Source: an uncultured Bacilli bacterium
GTDB lineage: Bacteria > Bacillota_I > Bacilli_A > RF39 > UBA660
DNA length: 64,000 nt
Assembly: GCA_934101625.1 (NCBI GenBank)
Contig: CAKORV010000001.1
Location: 1 to 64,000, forward strand
Direction: 5' to 3'
The notes under the pieces are model-generated. The model did not search any database and was not told where the DNA came from. It saw only the letters and a program-made list of their open reading frames with translations. Below are positions 28,279 to 36,782 of this stretch, one piece after another. Position numbers and translations under genes: made by a program. The stretch's first letter is position 1; every line of letters starts with the position of its first letter.

Positions 28279-30036
28279 ATGGCTAAAAGAGAATTAGATG
28301 AAAAAACACAAATAATTGAAGAAGAAGGATTATATTTGGAAGAACCTGATAATAGTAAAAAGAAAAGGTTAATACTAATAATTATTATGTTAGTAATTTT
28401 ATTGATTGTTTTGGTAAGTTATGGAACTTATTCATGGTTGGATTGGTATCATAAAAGAATGATGATTAATATTGATATTAATCATGATGGAATATGTGAT
28501 GTTAACTGTGATACCAATAAAGATGGAAAACCAGATTATAATGTAAGTCTAAAGAACTTTAAAAAGAGAAAGACACCTTTTTTTAATATAGATAAAGATG
28601 GAGATGGAAAACCTGATTTTAATCTTATTGATCAAGATACTAATGGAGATGGCAAGTGTGACTTAAATTGTGATATAGATAATGATGGTTGGCCTGAGAC
28701 TAATTTAGACTTAGATGGTGATGGAAAATGCGATTTAAATTGTGATACTAATGGTGATGGTAAGTGCGATTTAAATTGTGATACTGATAATGATCAAAAG
28801 TGTAATTATAATTGTGATACTAATGGTGATGGAAAATGCGATTTAAATTGTGATACTAATGGAGATGGTAAGTGCGATTTAAATTGTGACACTAATGGAG
28901 ATGGCAAGTGCGATTTAAATTGTGACACTAATGGTGATGGCAAGTGCGATTTAAATTGTGATACTAATGGAGACGGAAAATGTGATTTAAACTGTGACAC
29001 TAATGGAGATGGCAAGTGCGATTTAAATTGTGATACTAATGGAGATGGAAAATGCGATTTGAATTGTGATACTAATGGAGATGGAAAATGCGATTTAAAT
29101 TGTGATACTAACGGAGACGGAAAGTGTGACTTAAATTGCGATACTAACGGAGATGGCAAATGCGATTTGAATTGTGATACTAACGGAGATGGCAAGTGCG
29201 ATTTAAACTGTGATACCAATGGTGATGGAAAATGCGATTTGAATTGCGATACTAATGGAGATGGAAAATGCGATTTAAATTGCGATACTAATGGAGATGG
29301 AAAATGCGATTTAAATTGTGATACTAACGGAGATGGCAAGTGTGATTTAAATTGCGATACTAACGGAGACGGAAAGTGTGATTTAAACTGTGATACCAAT
29401 GGTGATGGCAAGTGCGATTTAAATTGTGATACTAACGGAGATGGCAAGTGCGATTTAAACTGTGATACTAATGGAGACGGAAAGTGTGACTTAAATTGCG
29501 ATACTAACGGAGACGGAAAGTGTGATTTAAACTGTGATACTGATGGAGATGGTAAATGCGATAAAGAATGTGATACTGATGGTGATGGCAAATGTGATGT
29601 AAATTGTTCAAGTGCAGATATAGATGATAAGGGAGAATATAGTATAACATTCTTAGATAAAAATAGTATGAATTATACTTCTATTAAACCAGGTTGGAGA
29701 GCATCTAAAACATTTACTGTAACTAATGATACTAATGCTACATTAAAATATGATATTTATTGGGATGAACTAATTAATGAATTTACTGAAACTAATAATT
29801 TATATTTTGGATTAATAAGAGATAGTAAAACAGTTATAGATATTTCGTCTAGTAGAGTTCCTTATCCAAATGGAAATAATAGAAGAGTACTTATGTTAAG
29901 TAATGTAGTTTTAAATCCAAAAGAAACACATACATATGAAATAACTTTATTATTTAAAGAGACTAATCAAAATCAAGATGTTGATAGAGGTAAAACATTT
30001 AGTGGTAAATTACAAATAGTTAATAAAGGAATGTAA
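28279..30036 (+). CDS. membrane-anchored Asp/Cys-rich calcium-repeat surface protein
   Basis: 585 aa. A charged cytoplasmic tail (with IIEEEGLYLEE) precedes one membrane helix (about 30-52), so the rest is outside. Residues ~62-435 are repeats of the thrombospondin type 3/dockerin-like kind, DxNxDGxxD, ending in a run of 20 identical 12-residue units DTNGDGKCDLNC (residues 180-419). The protein holds 54 cysteines, rare for exported proteins of low-GC Gram-positives. The last ~130 residues form a beta-rich module with IKPGWRASKTFTVTN, shared with the next four genes. Calcium binding and a stalk role are inferred from motif only. No LPXTG sorting signal. Confidence 0.8.
   Translation: MAKRELDEKTQIIEEEGLYLEEPDNSKKKRLILIIIMLVILLIVLVSYGTYSWLDWYHKRMMINIDINHDGICDVNCDTNKDGKPDYNVSLKNFKKRKTPFFNIDKDGDGKPDFNLIDQDTNGDGKCDLNCDIDNDGWPETNLDLDGDGKCDLNCDTNGDGKCDLNCDTDNDQKCNYNCDTNGDGKCDLNCDTNGDGKCDLNCDTNGDGKCDLNCDTNGDGKCDLNCDTNGDGKCDLNCDTNGDGKCDLNCDTNGDGKCDLNCDTNGDGKCDLNCDTNGDGKCDLNCDTNGDGKCDLNCDTNGDGKCDLNCDTNGDGKCDLNCDTNGDGKCDLNCDTNGDGKCDLNCDTNGDGKCDLNCDTNGDGKCDLNCDTNGDGKCDLNCDTNGDGKCDLNCDTNGDGKCDLNCDTNGDGKCDLNCDTDGDGKCDKECDTDGDGKCDVNCSSADIDDKGEYSITFLDKNSMNYTSIKPGWRASKTFTVTNDTNATLKYDIYWDELINEFTETNNLYFGLIRDSKTVIDISSSRVPYPNGNNRRVLMLSNVVLNPKETHTYEITLLFKETNQNQDVDRGKTFSGKLQIVNKGM
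28816..29535 (+). repeat. 20 tandem 36-bp repeats in the surface protein gene
   Basis: Exactly 720 bp, 20 units coding the same 12 residues. DNA units differ only at synonymous sites (Gly GGT/GGA, Lys AAA/AAG, Cys TGC/TGT, Asn AAT/AAC). A marker stretch TGATACCAATGGTGATGG occurs at 29211 and 29391, 180 bp apart, pointing to five-unit block duplication. Confidence 0.97.
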
Positions 30037-30046
30037 GGGTGATATA

Positions 30047-31744
30047 ATGGCTAGTAATAAATTAAGTAAAGAAGAATTAAAAATCGTTGATGAAGATGGT
30101 TTATATTTTGAACAACATAATGAAAAAAACAAAAAACAAAAGGTGTTGACCTATATAGTATTTATATTATTTATGATAGTTGTTGGAATAACTACATTTA
30201 TAGTTGTTAATTATTTCTTATCTAAAAGACAAACTTTGAATATTGATTTAGATGGAGATGGATGGGCAGATTTAAATATAGATACTGATGGAGATGGTAT
30301 TTGCAATGTAAATTGTGATACTAATAATGATAATAAACCTGATTATAATATAAGTTATAAAGGACTTAATTATGCGTATTTTAATTTAGATACTAATGGT
30401 GATAAAATTGCTGATAAAAATTTAATTAATTTGGATACTAATAATGATGGAAAGTGTGATTTGAATTGTGATTTAGATAAAGATGGATTTCCTGAAATTA
30501 ATTTAGATTTTGATGGTAATGGTAAAGCAGATTTAAATATTGATTTAGATGGTGATGGAAAATGTGACATTAATTGTGATGTTATTGGAATTAAAGAGCC
30601 TAATTTAAATGTAGATATTGATGGTGATAATAAGCCCGATGTTAATATTGATATTGATGGAGATAATAAACCTGATGTTAATATTGCTTATGGAAATGAC
30701 TATAAAAAGGCAGTATTTAATATAGATAAAGATGGAGATGGAAAAGAAGATTTTAATTTAATTAATCAAAAGCCTAAAAAAGCAACTGCTACTTGTGGTA
30801 TAAATTGTGATAAAGATGGAGATAATATTCCTGATATTAATATTGATATGGATGGAGATGGAAGCCCAGATTTAAATTTAGCAACAATAGAAGATGGGAT
30901 GGCATACTTAAATATTGATTTAGATGATGATGGAATTGCTGATATGAATGTTGATACAGATGGTGATTTGATGCCAAATATTAATGTTGATGTTGATGGA
31001 GATGGAAAGGCAGATACTAATTTAGATGTTAATAAAGATGGAAAAGCAGATGTTAATGTAGATACTGATGGAGATTGGAAAGCAGATTTTAATTTATTAA
31101 ATCAAGATACTAATAGTGATGGTAAATGTGATTTAAATTGTGATAAAAATAAAGATAATTGGCCAGATTATAATATTGATTTAAATGGTGATGGTATTCC
31201 TAATATGAATATTTCACTTGTTAGTGAAAATAGTGGAGATGCAAATAGGTCTGCTAATAATGATGGTAAGATTGATACTAATGTAATTAATGAATATGTT
31301 TTATATGGAAGAGATGTTGTTAAAAATGTTGAAATATCTAATGGAGAAAGTAAACATTATGCATTATCATTAGTTGATAGTGGTAACAAATTAGATGTTA
31401 ATAAATTAATTCCTGGCTGGAAGGATAGTAAAGCATTTACTATTAAAAATACATCTAATGAAGTTAGAACATATGAAGTTGGATTTACTGATATTATAAA
31501 TGATTTTTCTTGGGAAAATAGATTATATTTTGGAGTTAAATTAAATGGACAAATTGTAATAGATCCAAATTTAGGAAGAGTTGGATATGCTGTAAATAAT
31601 GGAGAAACATTTATGAAGAATATGACTATTAATCCAGGTGAAACTCATTCTTATCAAATTGATTATGAATTTAAAAATACTGGTTCTATAAATGATAGTA
31701 ATAAATTATTTTATGCTAGACTTGATGTAGTTGTATTAAAGTAA
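30047..31744 (+). CDS. second membrane-anchored Asp-rich repeat surface protein
   Basis: Paralogue of the preceding gene, 565 aa: cytoplasmic tail with IVDEDGLYFEQ, one membrane helix (about 36-58), then about 25 degenerate 12-residue DxDGDGxxDxN-type repeats (residues ~65-390). Most have Ile or Leu where the first paralogue has Cys, so only a few cysteine pairs remain. The C-terminal module starts LIPGWKDSKAFTIKN and ends TGSINDSNKLFYARLDVVVL. It follows the first gene by ten bases with a GGGTGAT site. A strong terminator follows, so the two form one operon. Confidence 0.8.
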   Translation: MASNKLSKEELKIVDEDGLYFEQHNEKNKKQKVLTYIVFILFMIVVGITTFIVVNYFLSKRQTLNIDLDGDGWADLNIDTDGDGICNVNCDTNNDNKPDYNISYKGLNYAYFNLDTNGDKIADKNLINLDTNNDGKCDLNCDLDKDGFPEINLDFDGNGKADLNIDLDGDGKCDINCDVIGIKEPNLNVDIDGDNKPDVNIDIDGDNKPDVNIAYGNDYKKAVFNIDKDGDGKEDFNLINQKPKKATATCGINCDKDGDNIPDINIDMDGDGSPDLNLATIEDGMAYLNIDLDDDGIADMNVDTDGDLMPNINVDVDGDGKADTNLDVNKDGKADVNVDTDGDWKADFNLLNQDTNSDGKCDLNCDKNKDNWPDYNIDLNGDGIPNMNISLVSENSGDANRSANNDGKIDTNVINEYVLYGRDVVKNVEISNGESKHYALSLVDSGNKLDVNKLIPGWKDSKAFTIKNTSNEVRTYEVGFTDIINDFSWENRLYFGVKLNGQIVIDPNLGRVGYAVNNGETFMKNMTINPGETHSYQIDYEFKNTGSINDSNKLFYARLDVVVLK

Positions 31745-31770
31745 AACAGAAAGAAATTTCTGTTTTTTTT
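31745..31770 (+). terminator. terminator after the repeat-protein pair
   Basis: AACAGAAA (31745-31752), loop GAAA, TTTCTGTT (31757-31764), then T. Confidence 0.9.
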
Positions 31771-31854
31771 GTCAAATTATGTCTATAAATTAAGTCGTGT
31801 TTTGTTTTATTTTGTAAAATGTGAAATTTTTGAGAAAAATATTATTAAAATCTC

Positions 31855-31883
31855 TTGATTTATGTTAAAAAACTTGGTATTAT
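31855..31883 (+). promoter_or_regulatory. promoter of the camelysin-like gene
   Basis: TTGATT (31855-31860), 17 bp, TATTAT (31878-31883), followed by AAAGGAGGT before the ATG at 31910. Confidence 0.7.
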
Positions 31884-31909
31884 TTTTATTGTAAAGGAGG
31901 TAAAGAACT

Positions 31910-32536
31910 ATGGGAGAAAACAAAGGTCAAACTATTTTCTTATCAGTAATTGGTATTGCTACATTATTAGTTGCAATAATCGGAGCTACATTCGCTTATT
32001 TCACTAGTACTGCTGGTACTGGAACTGGTAATGTTGATTTAACTGCTAAGACAGTTGCAGGATTTACTGCTACTGCTGGAAGTATAACTAGTGATGAAAC
32101 TATTTTACCTGGTTGGAGTAAATCTGCTGATATTTCAGTTGCTACAACTGATAAAACAGATGTACCTTATGACTATAGTTGTGTTCTTAGTGTAGATGCT
32201 ACTACAACTTTAACTGATATGTATGTTAGTGTTGCTGCTGCTGCAGCTGATGCTGCTCCTGCTGGAGATATCAAAGCTGGTACAAATACTGAATTACAAG
32301 CTGGTAAAGAAGTTGAATTATTAGCTGGTACTGTTGGTAATACTACTGGTGCTGAAACTAAAGCTGCAACATACACTATTAAGTTCAAAGAAACTGGTGC
32401 TGCTCAAACTAACCAAGGTGCTAAGTTTAAAGCAACTGTAACTTGTAAATCTACATTATCTGGTGGTACTAATGGTGTATTCTATACTAATGATGCTAAA
32501 ACTGGTACAACAACTAAACCAGATGCTCAATGGTAA
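31910..32536 (+). CDS. camelysin/TasA-like secreted surface protein
   Basis: 208 aa. The N-terminal segment (IFLSVIGIATLLVAIIGATFAYF, then TSTAGTGTGNVDL) is like the signal of SipW-dependent TasA/camelysin proteins. The mature part is Ala/Thr/Gly-rich and beta-prone with ILPGWSKSADISV and a C-terminal ATYTIKFKETGA. It has only two cysteines (YSC and VTC), possibly a disulfide. Codons are richer in C/G (GCT, GGT, AAC, TTC) and the ribosome binding site is perfect, which suggests high expression; it may be the main fibre or coat subunit. No sipW-type peptidase gene is in the window. Confidence 0.7.
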   Translation: MGENKGQTIFLSVIGIATLLVAIIGATFAYFTSTAGTGTGNVDLTAKTVAGFTATAGSITSDETILPGWSKSADISVATTDKTDVPYDYSCVLSVDATTTLTDMYVSVAAAAADAAPAGDIKAGTNTELQAGKEVELLAGTVGNTTGAETKAATYTIKFKETGAAQTNQGAKFKATVTCKSTLSGGTNGVFYTNDAKTGTTTKPDAQW

Positions 32537-32589
32537 TAGTTTAGATTAACATAGTTAATTTACTATAGAAGTAATAGTATTGAAAATAT

Positions 32590-32630
32590 AAACTCTGATT
32601 TATGATTAATTGAATTAGAGTTTTTATTTT
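32590..32630 (+). terminator. terminator after the camelysin-like gene
   Basis: AAACTCT (32590-32596) and AGAGTTT (32617-32623) with extendable AT pairs inside, then TTTATTTT. Confidence 0.7.
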
Positions 32631-32698
32631 GCATTTTTATATTGTGTTTTTTTGAAATAAATGGTATTATTTTAATAGATAAAGATAAGGGATAAGAT

Positions 32699-33280
32699 AT
32701 GAAAGAGAAAAAGAATAAAAATATTAAGATGTATGTTTATGCTATGATTACAATTTTATCATTTATTTTGGTTACTATTGGTGCTACTGTTGCTGTTCAT
32801 TATTTTGTTAATGGTAATGAAGATGCTTTACCAATTACTGTAAAAACTGCTTATGTTTCTATTAATTTTGAAGCTAAGAATGAAGTAAAGGATGATAGTA
32901 TTTTACCTGGATGGAGTGATGAACTTAATTTTACTGTTAGTAATATTTCTAAAGATGCAAATTCTGTTGCTAAATATAGATTAATATGGGATATTGAAAA
33001 GAATGAATTAACTGGAGAAGATTTTGTTTATACTATAAAGTGTGATAGTTTTTTAGGCGATAAACAGATTGAAGAAAGTGATGTTAATAAAACTATTAAT
33101 ATTAGTAGTCCTAGAAAGGTACCTGGTGTTAGTGATTCTTTAGGAGAAGGAATTATGGATACTGGAGTTAGACATGAATGTACTTTAAAGATTTATTTTA
33201 GGGAGAATGGTTTGAATCAAGATGAATATCAAGGTAAATCTTTTAGTGGTAAAGTTTATATTAAAGGAGATAATGAGTAG
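32699..33280 (+). CDS. membrane-anchored PGW-module protein
   Basis: 193 aa; one membrane helix (about 11-33, with IGATVAVHYF) and an outer beta-rich module. It shares ILPGWSDELNFTVSN and the ending LKIYFRENGLNQDEYQGKSFSGKVYI with the other four genes; its ending is closest to the first repeat protein (FKETNQNQDVDRGKTFSGKL). It is therefore the C-terminal module of the large proteins without the repeat stalk. Function unknown; a minor subunit or anchor of a surface fibre is an inference. Confidence 0.65.
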   Translation: MKEKKNKNIKMYVYAMITILSFILVTIGATVAVHYFVNGNEDALPITVKTAYVSINFEAKNEVKDDSILPGWSDELNFTVSNISKDANSVAKYRLIWDIEKNELTGEDFVYTIKCDSFLGDKQIEESDVNKTINISSPRKVPGVSDSLGEGIMDTGVRHECTLKIYFRENGLNQDEYQGKSFSGKVYIKGDNE

Positions 33281-33294
33281 ATAAGAGGTGTTTT

Positions 33295-33909
33295 ATGTAC
33301 GATAAGAGACATAATTTAACAATAAGTTTATTGAGTATAGGTATAGTTTTGGTTTCGGCTGTAGGACTTACTTTTGCTTATTTTTCAGCTAATGCTGAGA
33401 CTGCTAGTGCTGTTAGTAATTTGACCTCAGGAAAGGTTGGTAAAGTTGTTTTTGATGGTGGTGCTAATTTTACTACTTCTACTGATATTCAACCACCTTG
33501 GTCAGAGAGTAAAACGTTTACTATTACAGTAGCGCCTTCTACAGTTAAACAAACTGTATATGTATGGCTTGATTATATTAATACAATTCCTGATTTGAAA
33601 TGTAATGTTAAAGAAAATGATGGAACAGCTAATAGTGTTAGTTTAACAACTACTGGTTCTAGTAAAGAAGATGTTGGTGAAACTACTACAGTAAAAGTTG
33701 TTGAAAAAACTTTTGAACCTAGTGAAACGACACAAACGGCAACATTTATTTTAACAATGTCATTACCTGAAACTGGTGTTGATCAAATATCTAGTGTTAA
33801 TCAAACATTCAATGGAACTTTATATGGAAATTTGGGAAGTCAAGATAAGATTATTTATTATAATCATCAAAATCCTAATGGAGTAGCTACTCCACCAAAT
33901 GCTGAGTAA
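33295..33909 (+). CDS. camelysin/TasA-like surface protein (second)
   Basis: 204 aa. Signal-like segment with VLVSAVGLTFAYFSANAETAS, close to that of the gene at 31910. The beta-rich part has DIQPPWSESKTFTITV (Pro replaces the Gly of PGW) and LPETGVDQISSVNQTFNGTLYGN. The word LPETG occurs inside this segment, about 40 residues before the end, but no hydrophobic stretch and basic tail follow, so it is not a sortase signal. It starts 14 bases after the preceding gene with AAGAGGTG before the ATG. Confidence 0.68.
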   Translation: MYDKRHNLTISLLSIGIVLVSAVGLTFAYFSANAETASAVSNLTSGKVGKVVFDGGANFTTSTDIQPPWSESKTFTITVAPSTVKQTVYVWLDYINTIPDLKCNVKENDGTANSVSLTTTGSSKEDVGETTTVKVVEKTFEPSETTQTATFILTMSLPETGVDQISSVNQTFNGTLYGNLGSQDKIIYYNHQNPNGVATPPNAE

Positions 33910-33927
33910 TCTAATGATTACTTTTTT
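33905..33927 (+). terminator. terminator ending the surface cluster
   Basis: AGTAATC, loop TAAT, GATTACT, then T run; includes the stop codon. Confidence 0.88.
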
Positions 33928-33928
33928 A

Positions 33929-34054
33929 GTGAACAAATTTTAGAATTTTATGCAAATTGTTCAGTATAGTGAACAATTTTTGCAATTTAGAACAAATTGT
34001 TTAGTAGAGTTATTTTATGGACTGATTGAATAATAGTAAATTATTTGGTATAAT
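33929..34054 (+). promoter_or_regulatory. ltaS-like promoter with clustered GAACAAWTT elements
   Basis: Promoter TTGAAT (34026-34031), 17 bp, TATAAT (34049-34054). Upstream lies AATTGTTCA (33955-33963), six bases, TGAACAATT (33970-33978), a perfect 9-bp palindrome, plus related words TGAACAAATT at about 33929 and AACAAATTGTT at 33991-34001. These may be binding sites for an unknown regulator. Confidence 0.5.
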
Positions 34055-34077
34055 GTATTTGTAGGTGTTTTAAAAGA

Positions 34078-36162
34078 ATGAAAAAGATTAATAAAAAGGA
34101 AAAATTTAACATTAAAGAATATTTTAATAGAATGATTAAATTATTTAGAAAATATTTTAGTACTAATATTTTGTTTTTAACTTATGTTATTACTTCTATT
34201 GTTATCGGGTTTCTTTTAAGATTGTTAACTTTAGGTACAGTTAGTGATTTTAGAGCACTTGTGTGTGATTTTATTATGGTTATAGTGCTTGGTTCGTTTG
34301 GTTATTTAATTAAACCTAAACACCAATTTAAATATTTCTTTGTATTGAGTATTATATATACTACTGCTTGTGTTATTAATCATATTTATTATACATTTTA
34401 TATGAGTTTTGCTAGTGTTAGTTTACTAAGTACTTTAACATTTTTAGGAGCTGTAAGTGATTCTGTAACAACTAAATTAAAGTTAGTATATTTCATTTAT
34501 ATCCTAGCGCCTATTATAATGTTGATAGTTAATAAGTTATTAACAAAGAAAAATTATTATTATGAAGTTGGTAAAGATGAAAAAGGTAAGTTTATGTTTA
34601 GATGTACTTCTTTATGTGGAGTAGTTCTAGCAGTTCTTATTACATTAACTATGAAAGCTAGTGATGGAAGTAGATTAGTTAAACTATGGAATAGAGATTA
34701 TGTTGTTAAGAGATTTGGATTATATACTTATACAGTTAGTGATATAGTACAAAGTATACAACCTGCGATAAGTCCTATGTTTGGATATGATAAGTCTGCG
34801 AAAGTGTTTAGAGATTTTTATAGTGATAAGAGTAAGGAAACTAAAGAAGCAAATAAGTATACTAATATATTTGAAGGGAAAAATGTTATATTTATTCATA
34901 TGGAAAGTATGCAGAATTTCTTAATAGATTTGAAAGTTAATGATATAGAGATTACTACTAATTTAAATAAGATAAGTAAAGAAGGTATGTATTTTACTAA
35001 GTTTTATCCACAGATTAGTGTTGGTACTAGTAGTGATTCAGAGTTTACTTTAAGTACTGGAATACTTCCTAGTAATAGTGGTACTGTGTTTGTAAATTAT
35101 TACAATAGAAAGTATGAAACTATACAAAATTTATTTAATAATAAAGGCTATTATACATTTAGTATGCATGCTAATAAGGGAGATTATTGGAATAGAAGAA
35201 CTATGTATAAGACCTTGGGTTATCAAGATTTTTATGATAAAGAATATTATGATGTACCTGATGAAAAATCAGATATGAATTGGGTTGGTTTAGGTTTAAG
35301 TGATAAGAGTTTCTTAAATCAAGTAATACCTATTTTATCTAATATTAAAAGTGAGCATAAAAATTATATGGGTACTATTATTACTTTAAGTAATCATACT
35401 CCTTTTGATGATGTTACTAAGTATGGAGATTTAGATTTTAGTATAACTTATGATAGAAATACTGGAGAAACTGATTATAATGGTAAACCTATTTATGAAG
35501 AAGTTACTGTACCTTATTTAGAGAATACTGAGATGGGTAATTATTTAAAGAGTGCACATTATGCTGATGAGGCTTTAGGAGAGTTTTTTGAAAATATAAT
35601 TAATAATAATTTAGATGAAGATACAGTATTTATATTATATGGAGACCATGAGAGTAAGCTTGGTAAGAAGAATTTGAATCTTTTATATAATTATGATTTA
35701 GATACAGAAGATATTAAGAGTGAAGATGATCCTACATATATAAGTTTAGATAATTATCAATATGATTTATTAAGAAATACACCATTAATAATTTGGACTA
35801 GTGATGGAGAGTTAAAAGATAAAATTGAAGATGTTATGGGAATGTGGGATGTTTTACCTACTGTAAGTAATATGTTTAATTTAGATTATACTTATGCACT
35901 TGGAAATGATATATTTAGTAATAAAGAAAAAATAGTAGTATTTCCTAATGGTAATGTTCTTACTAATAAAGTGTATTATAATAATTTAAAGGATGAGTAT
36001 ATATCTATTAATAGTGAACCTATTGATATTGATTATATAGATAGAATTAAAGAATATGCTGATGAAAGACTAGAAGTTAGTAAAGGAATTATAGTATATG
36101 ATTTAATTAAGAATGAAAGGGATAATTTGAAAAAGGTGATTAAAGATGAGAAAGATAAATAA
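34078..36162 (+). CDS. LtaS-type lipoteichoic acid synthase-like phosphotransferase
   Basis: 694 aa: about five membrane helices in the first ~200 residues, then an extracellular sulfatase-fold domain. FIHMESMQNF marks the first metal site, GTSSDSEFTLSTG carries the catalytic Thr, MHANKGDYWNRRTMY and LYGDHESKLG complete the active site. LtaS polymerises glycerol phosphate from phosphatidylglycerol onto a glycolipid anchor. Paralogues act as primases or phosphoethanolamine transferases, so the exact product is open. It overlaps the next gene by 17 bases. Confidence 0.87.
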   Translation: MKKINKKEKFNIKEYFNRMIKLFRKYFSTNILFLTYVITSIVIGFLLRLLTLGTVSDFRALVCDFIMVIVLGSFGYLIKPKHQFKYFFVLSIIYTTACVINHIYYTFYMSFASVSLLSTLTFLGAVSDSVTTKLKLVYFIYILAPIIMLIVNKLLTKKNYYYEVGKDEKGKFMFRCTSLCGVVLAVLITLTMKASDGSRLVKLWNRDYVVKRFGLYTYTVSDIVQSIQPAISPMFGYDKSAKVFRDFYSDKSKETKEANKYTNIFEGKNVIFIHMESMQNFLIDLKVNDIEITTNLNKISKEGMYFTKFYPQISVGTSSDSEFTLSTGILPSNSGTVFVNYYNRKYETIQNLFNNKGYYTFSMHANKGDYWNRRTMYKTLGYQDFYDKEYYDVPDEKSDMNWVGLGLSDKSFLNQVIPILSNIKSEHKNYMGTIITLSNHTPFDDVTKYGDLDFSITYDRNTGETDYNGKPIYEEVTVPYLENTEMGNYLKSAHYADEALGEFFENIINNNLDEDTVFILYGDHESKLGKKNLNLLYNYDLDTEDIKSEDDPTYISLDNYQYDLLRNTPLIIWTSDGELKDKIEDVMGMWDVLPTVSNMFNLDYTYALGNDIFSNKEKIVVFPNGNVLTNKVYYNNLKDEYISINSEPIDIDYIDRIKEYADERLEVSKGIIVYDLIKNERDNLKKVIKDEKDK

Positions 36163-36781
36163 GAATAAAGTATTCTATTTTGTGATAAGTTTATTGTTAA
36201 TAGCGTGTATTAGTATTACTGGTATTAAGGCATATAAAGAGTTTTTTGGTAAAAATGATAATGAACCAACTGAGCCTAAGAAATTGGATTCTATAGATAT
36301 GTATGGTTATTCATTAGATGAGTATGATTCAGAATTATATAAAACTTATTTTAATGAACTTAAGGATGTTTTAAATAAAGATGATATTAATTATGAGGAT
36401 TATGCTAAAGTAGAAACTAAGTTATTTATTACTGATTTATATACTTTGAGTACTAAGATTAGTAGTAGTGATATTGGTGGGTTAGAGTTTGTTTATCCAG
36501 ATTTTGTTAGTAATTTTAAAATGAATGCTGGTGATACAATGTATAATCATGTAAAAAATAATTTGGATGGTACTAGAGAGCAAAAATTACCTACAGTTAG
36601 TAATGTTATAGTTAGTTCAGTTACTCCAATTACTTATACTTATGGAGAAAAAGATTTTGAAGCTTATAGAACTGTAGCTAATTGGGAATATGAAGAAGAT
36701 TTAGGATATGAAAATAGTGGAGAATTTACATTAGTAAAACATGATAATAAATTATATGTAGTTGAAAAGACAGGGGAGTAA
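36146..36781 (+). CDS. membrane-anchored protein of unknown function
   Basis: 211 aa with one N-terminal membrane helix (about 8-28) and a soluble outer domain. The helix contains a Cys (LLLIACISITG) but lacks the usual small-residue lipobox spacing, so lipoprotein processing is doubtful. It begins inside the LtaS-like gene and ends one base before tilS, so it is part of that operon and may serve the same envelope function. Confidence 0.6.
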   Translation: MRKINKNKVFYFVISLLLIACISITGIKAYKEFFGKNDNEPTEPKKLDSIDMYGYSLDEYDSELYKTYFNELKDVLNKDDINYEDYAKVETKLFITDLYTLSTKISSSDIGGLEFVYPDFVSNFKMNAGDTMYNHVKNNLDGTREQKLPTVSNVIVSSVTPITYTYGEKDFEAYRTVANWEYEEDLGYENSGEFTLVKHDNKLYVVEKTGE

Positions 36782-36782
36782 T

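Noticed and set aside
28806..29591. A 261-codon open frame on the minus strand, rich in Ser/Pro, across the tandem repeats
   Set aside because: It is the antisense of the 36-bp repeat array; a 36-bp unit without a stop in one copy has none in all copies. No ribosome binding site or family resemblance.
33295..33909. LPETG word as a sortase signal
   Set aside because: It is inside the beta module about 40 residues before the end and lacks the hydrophobic segment and basic tail that must follow.
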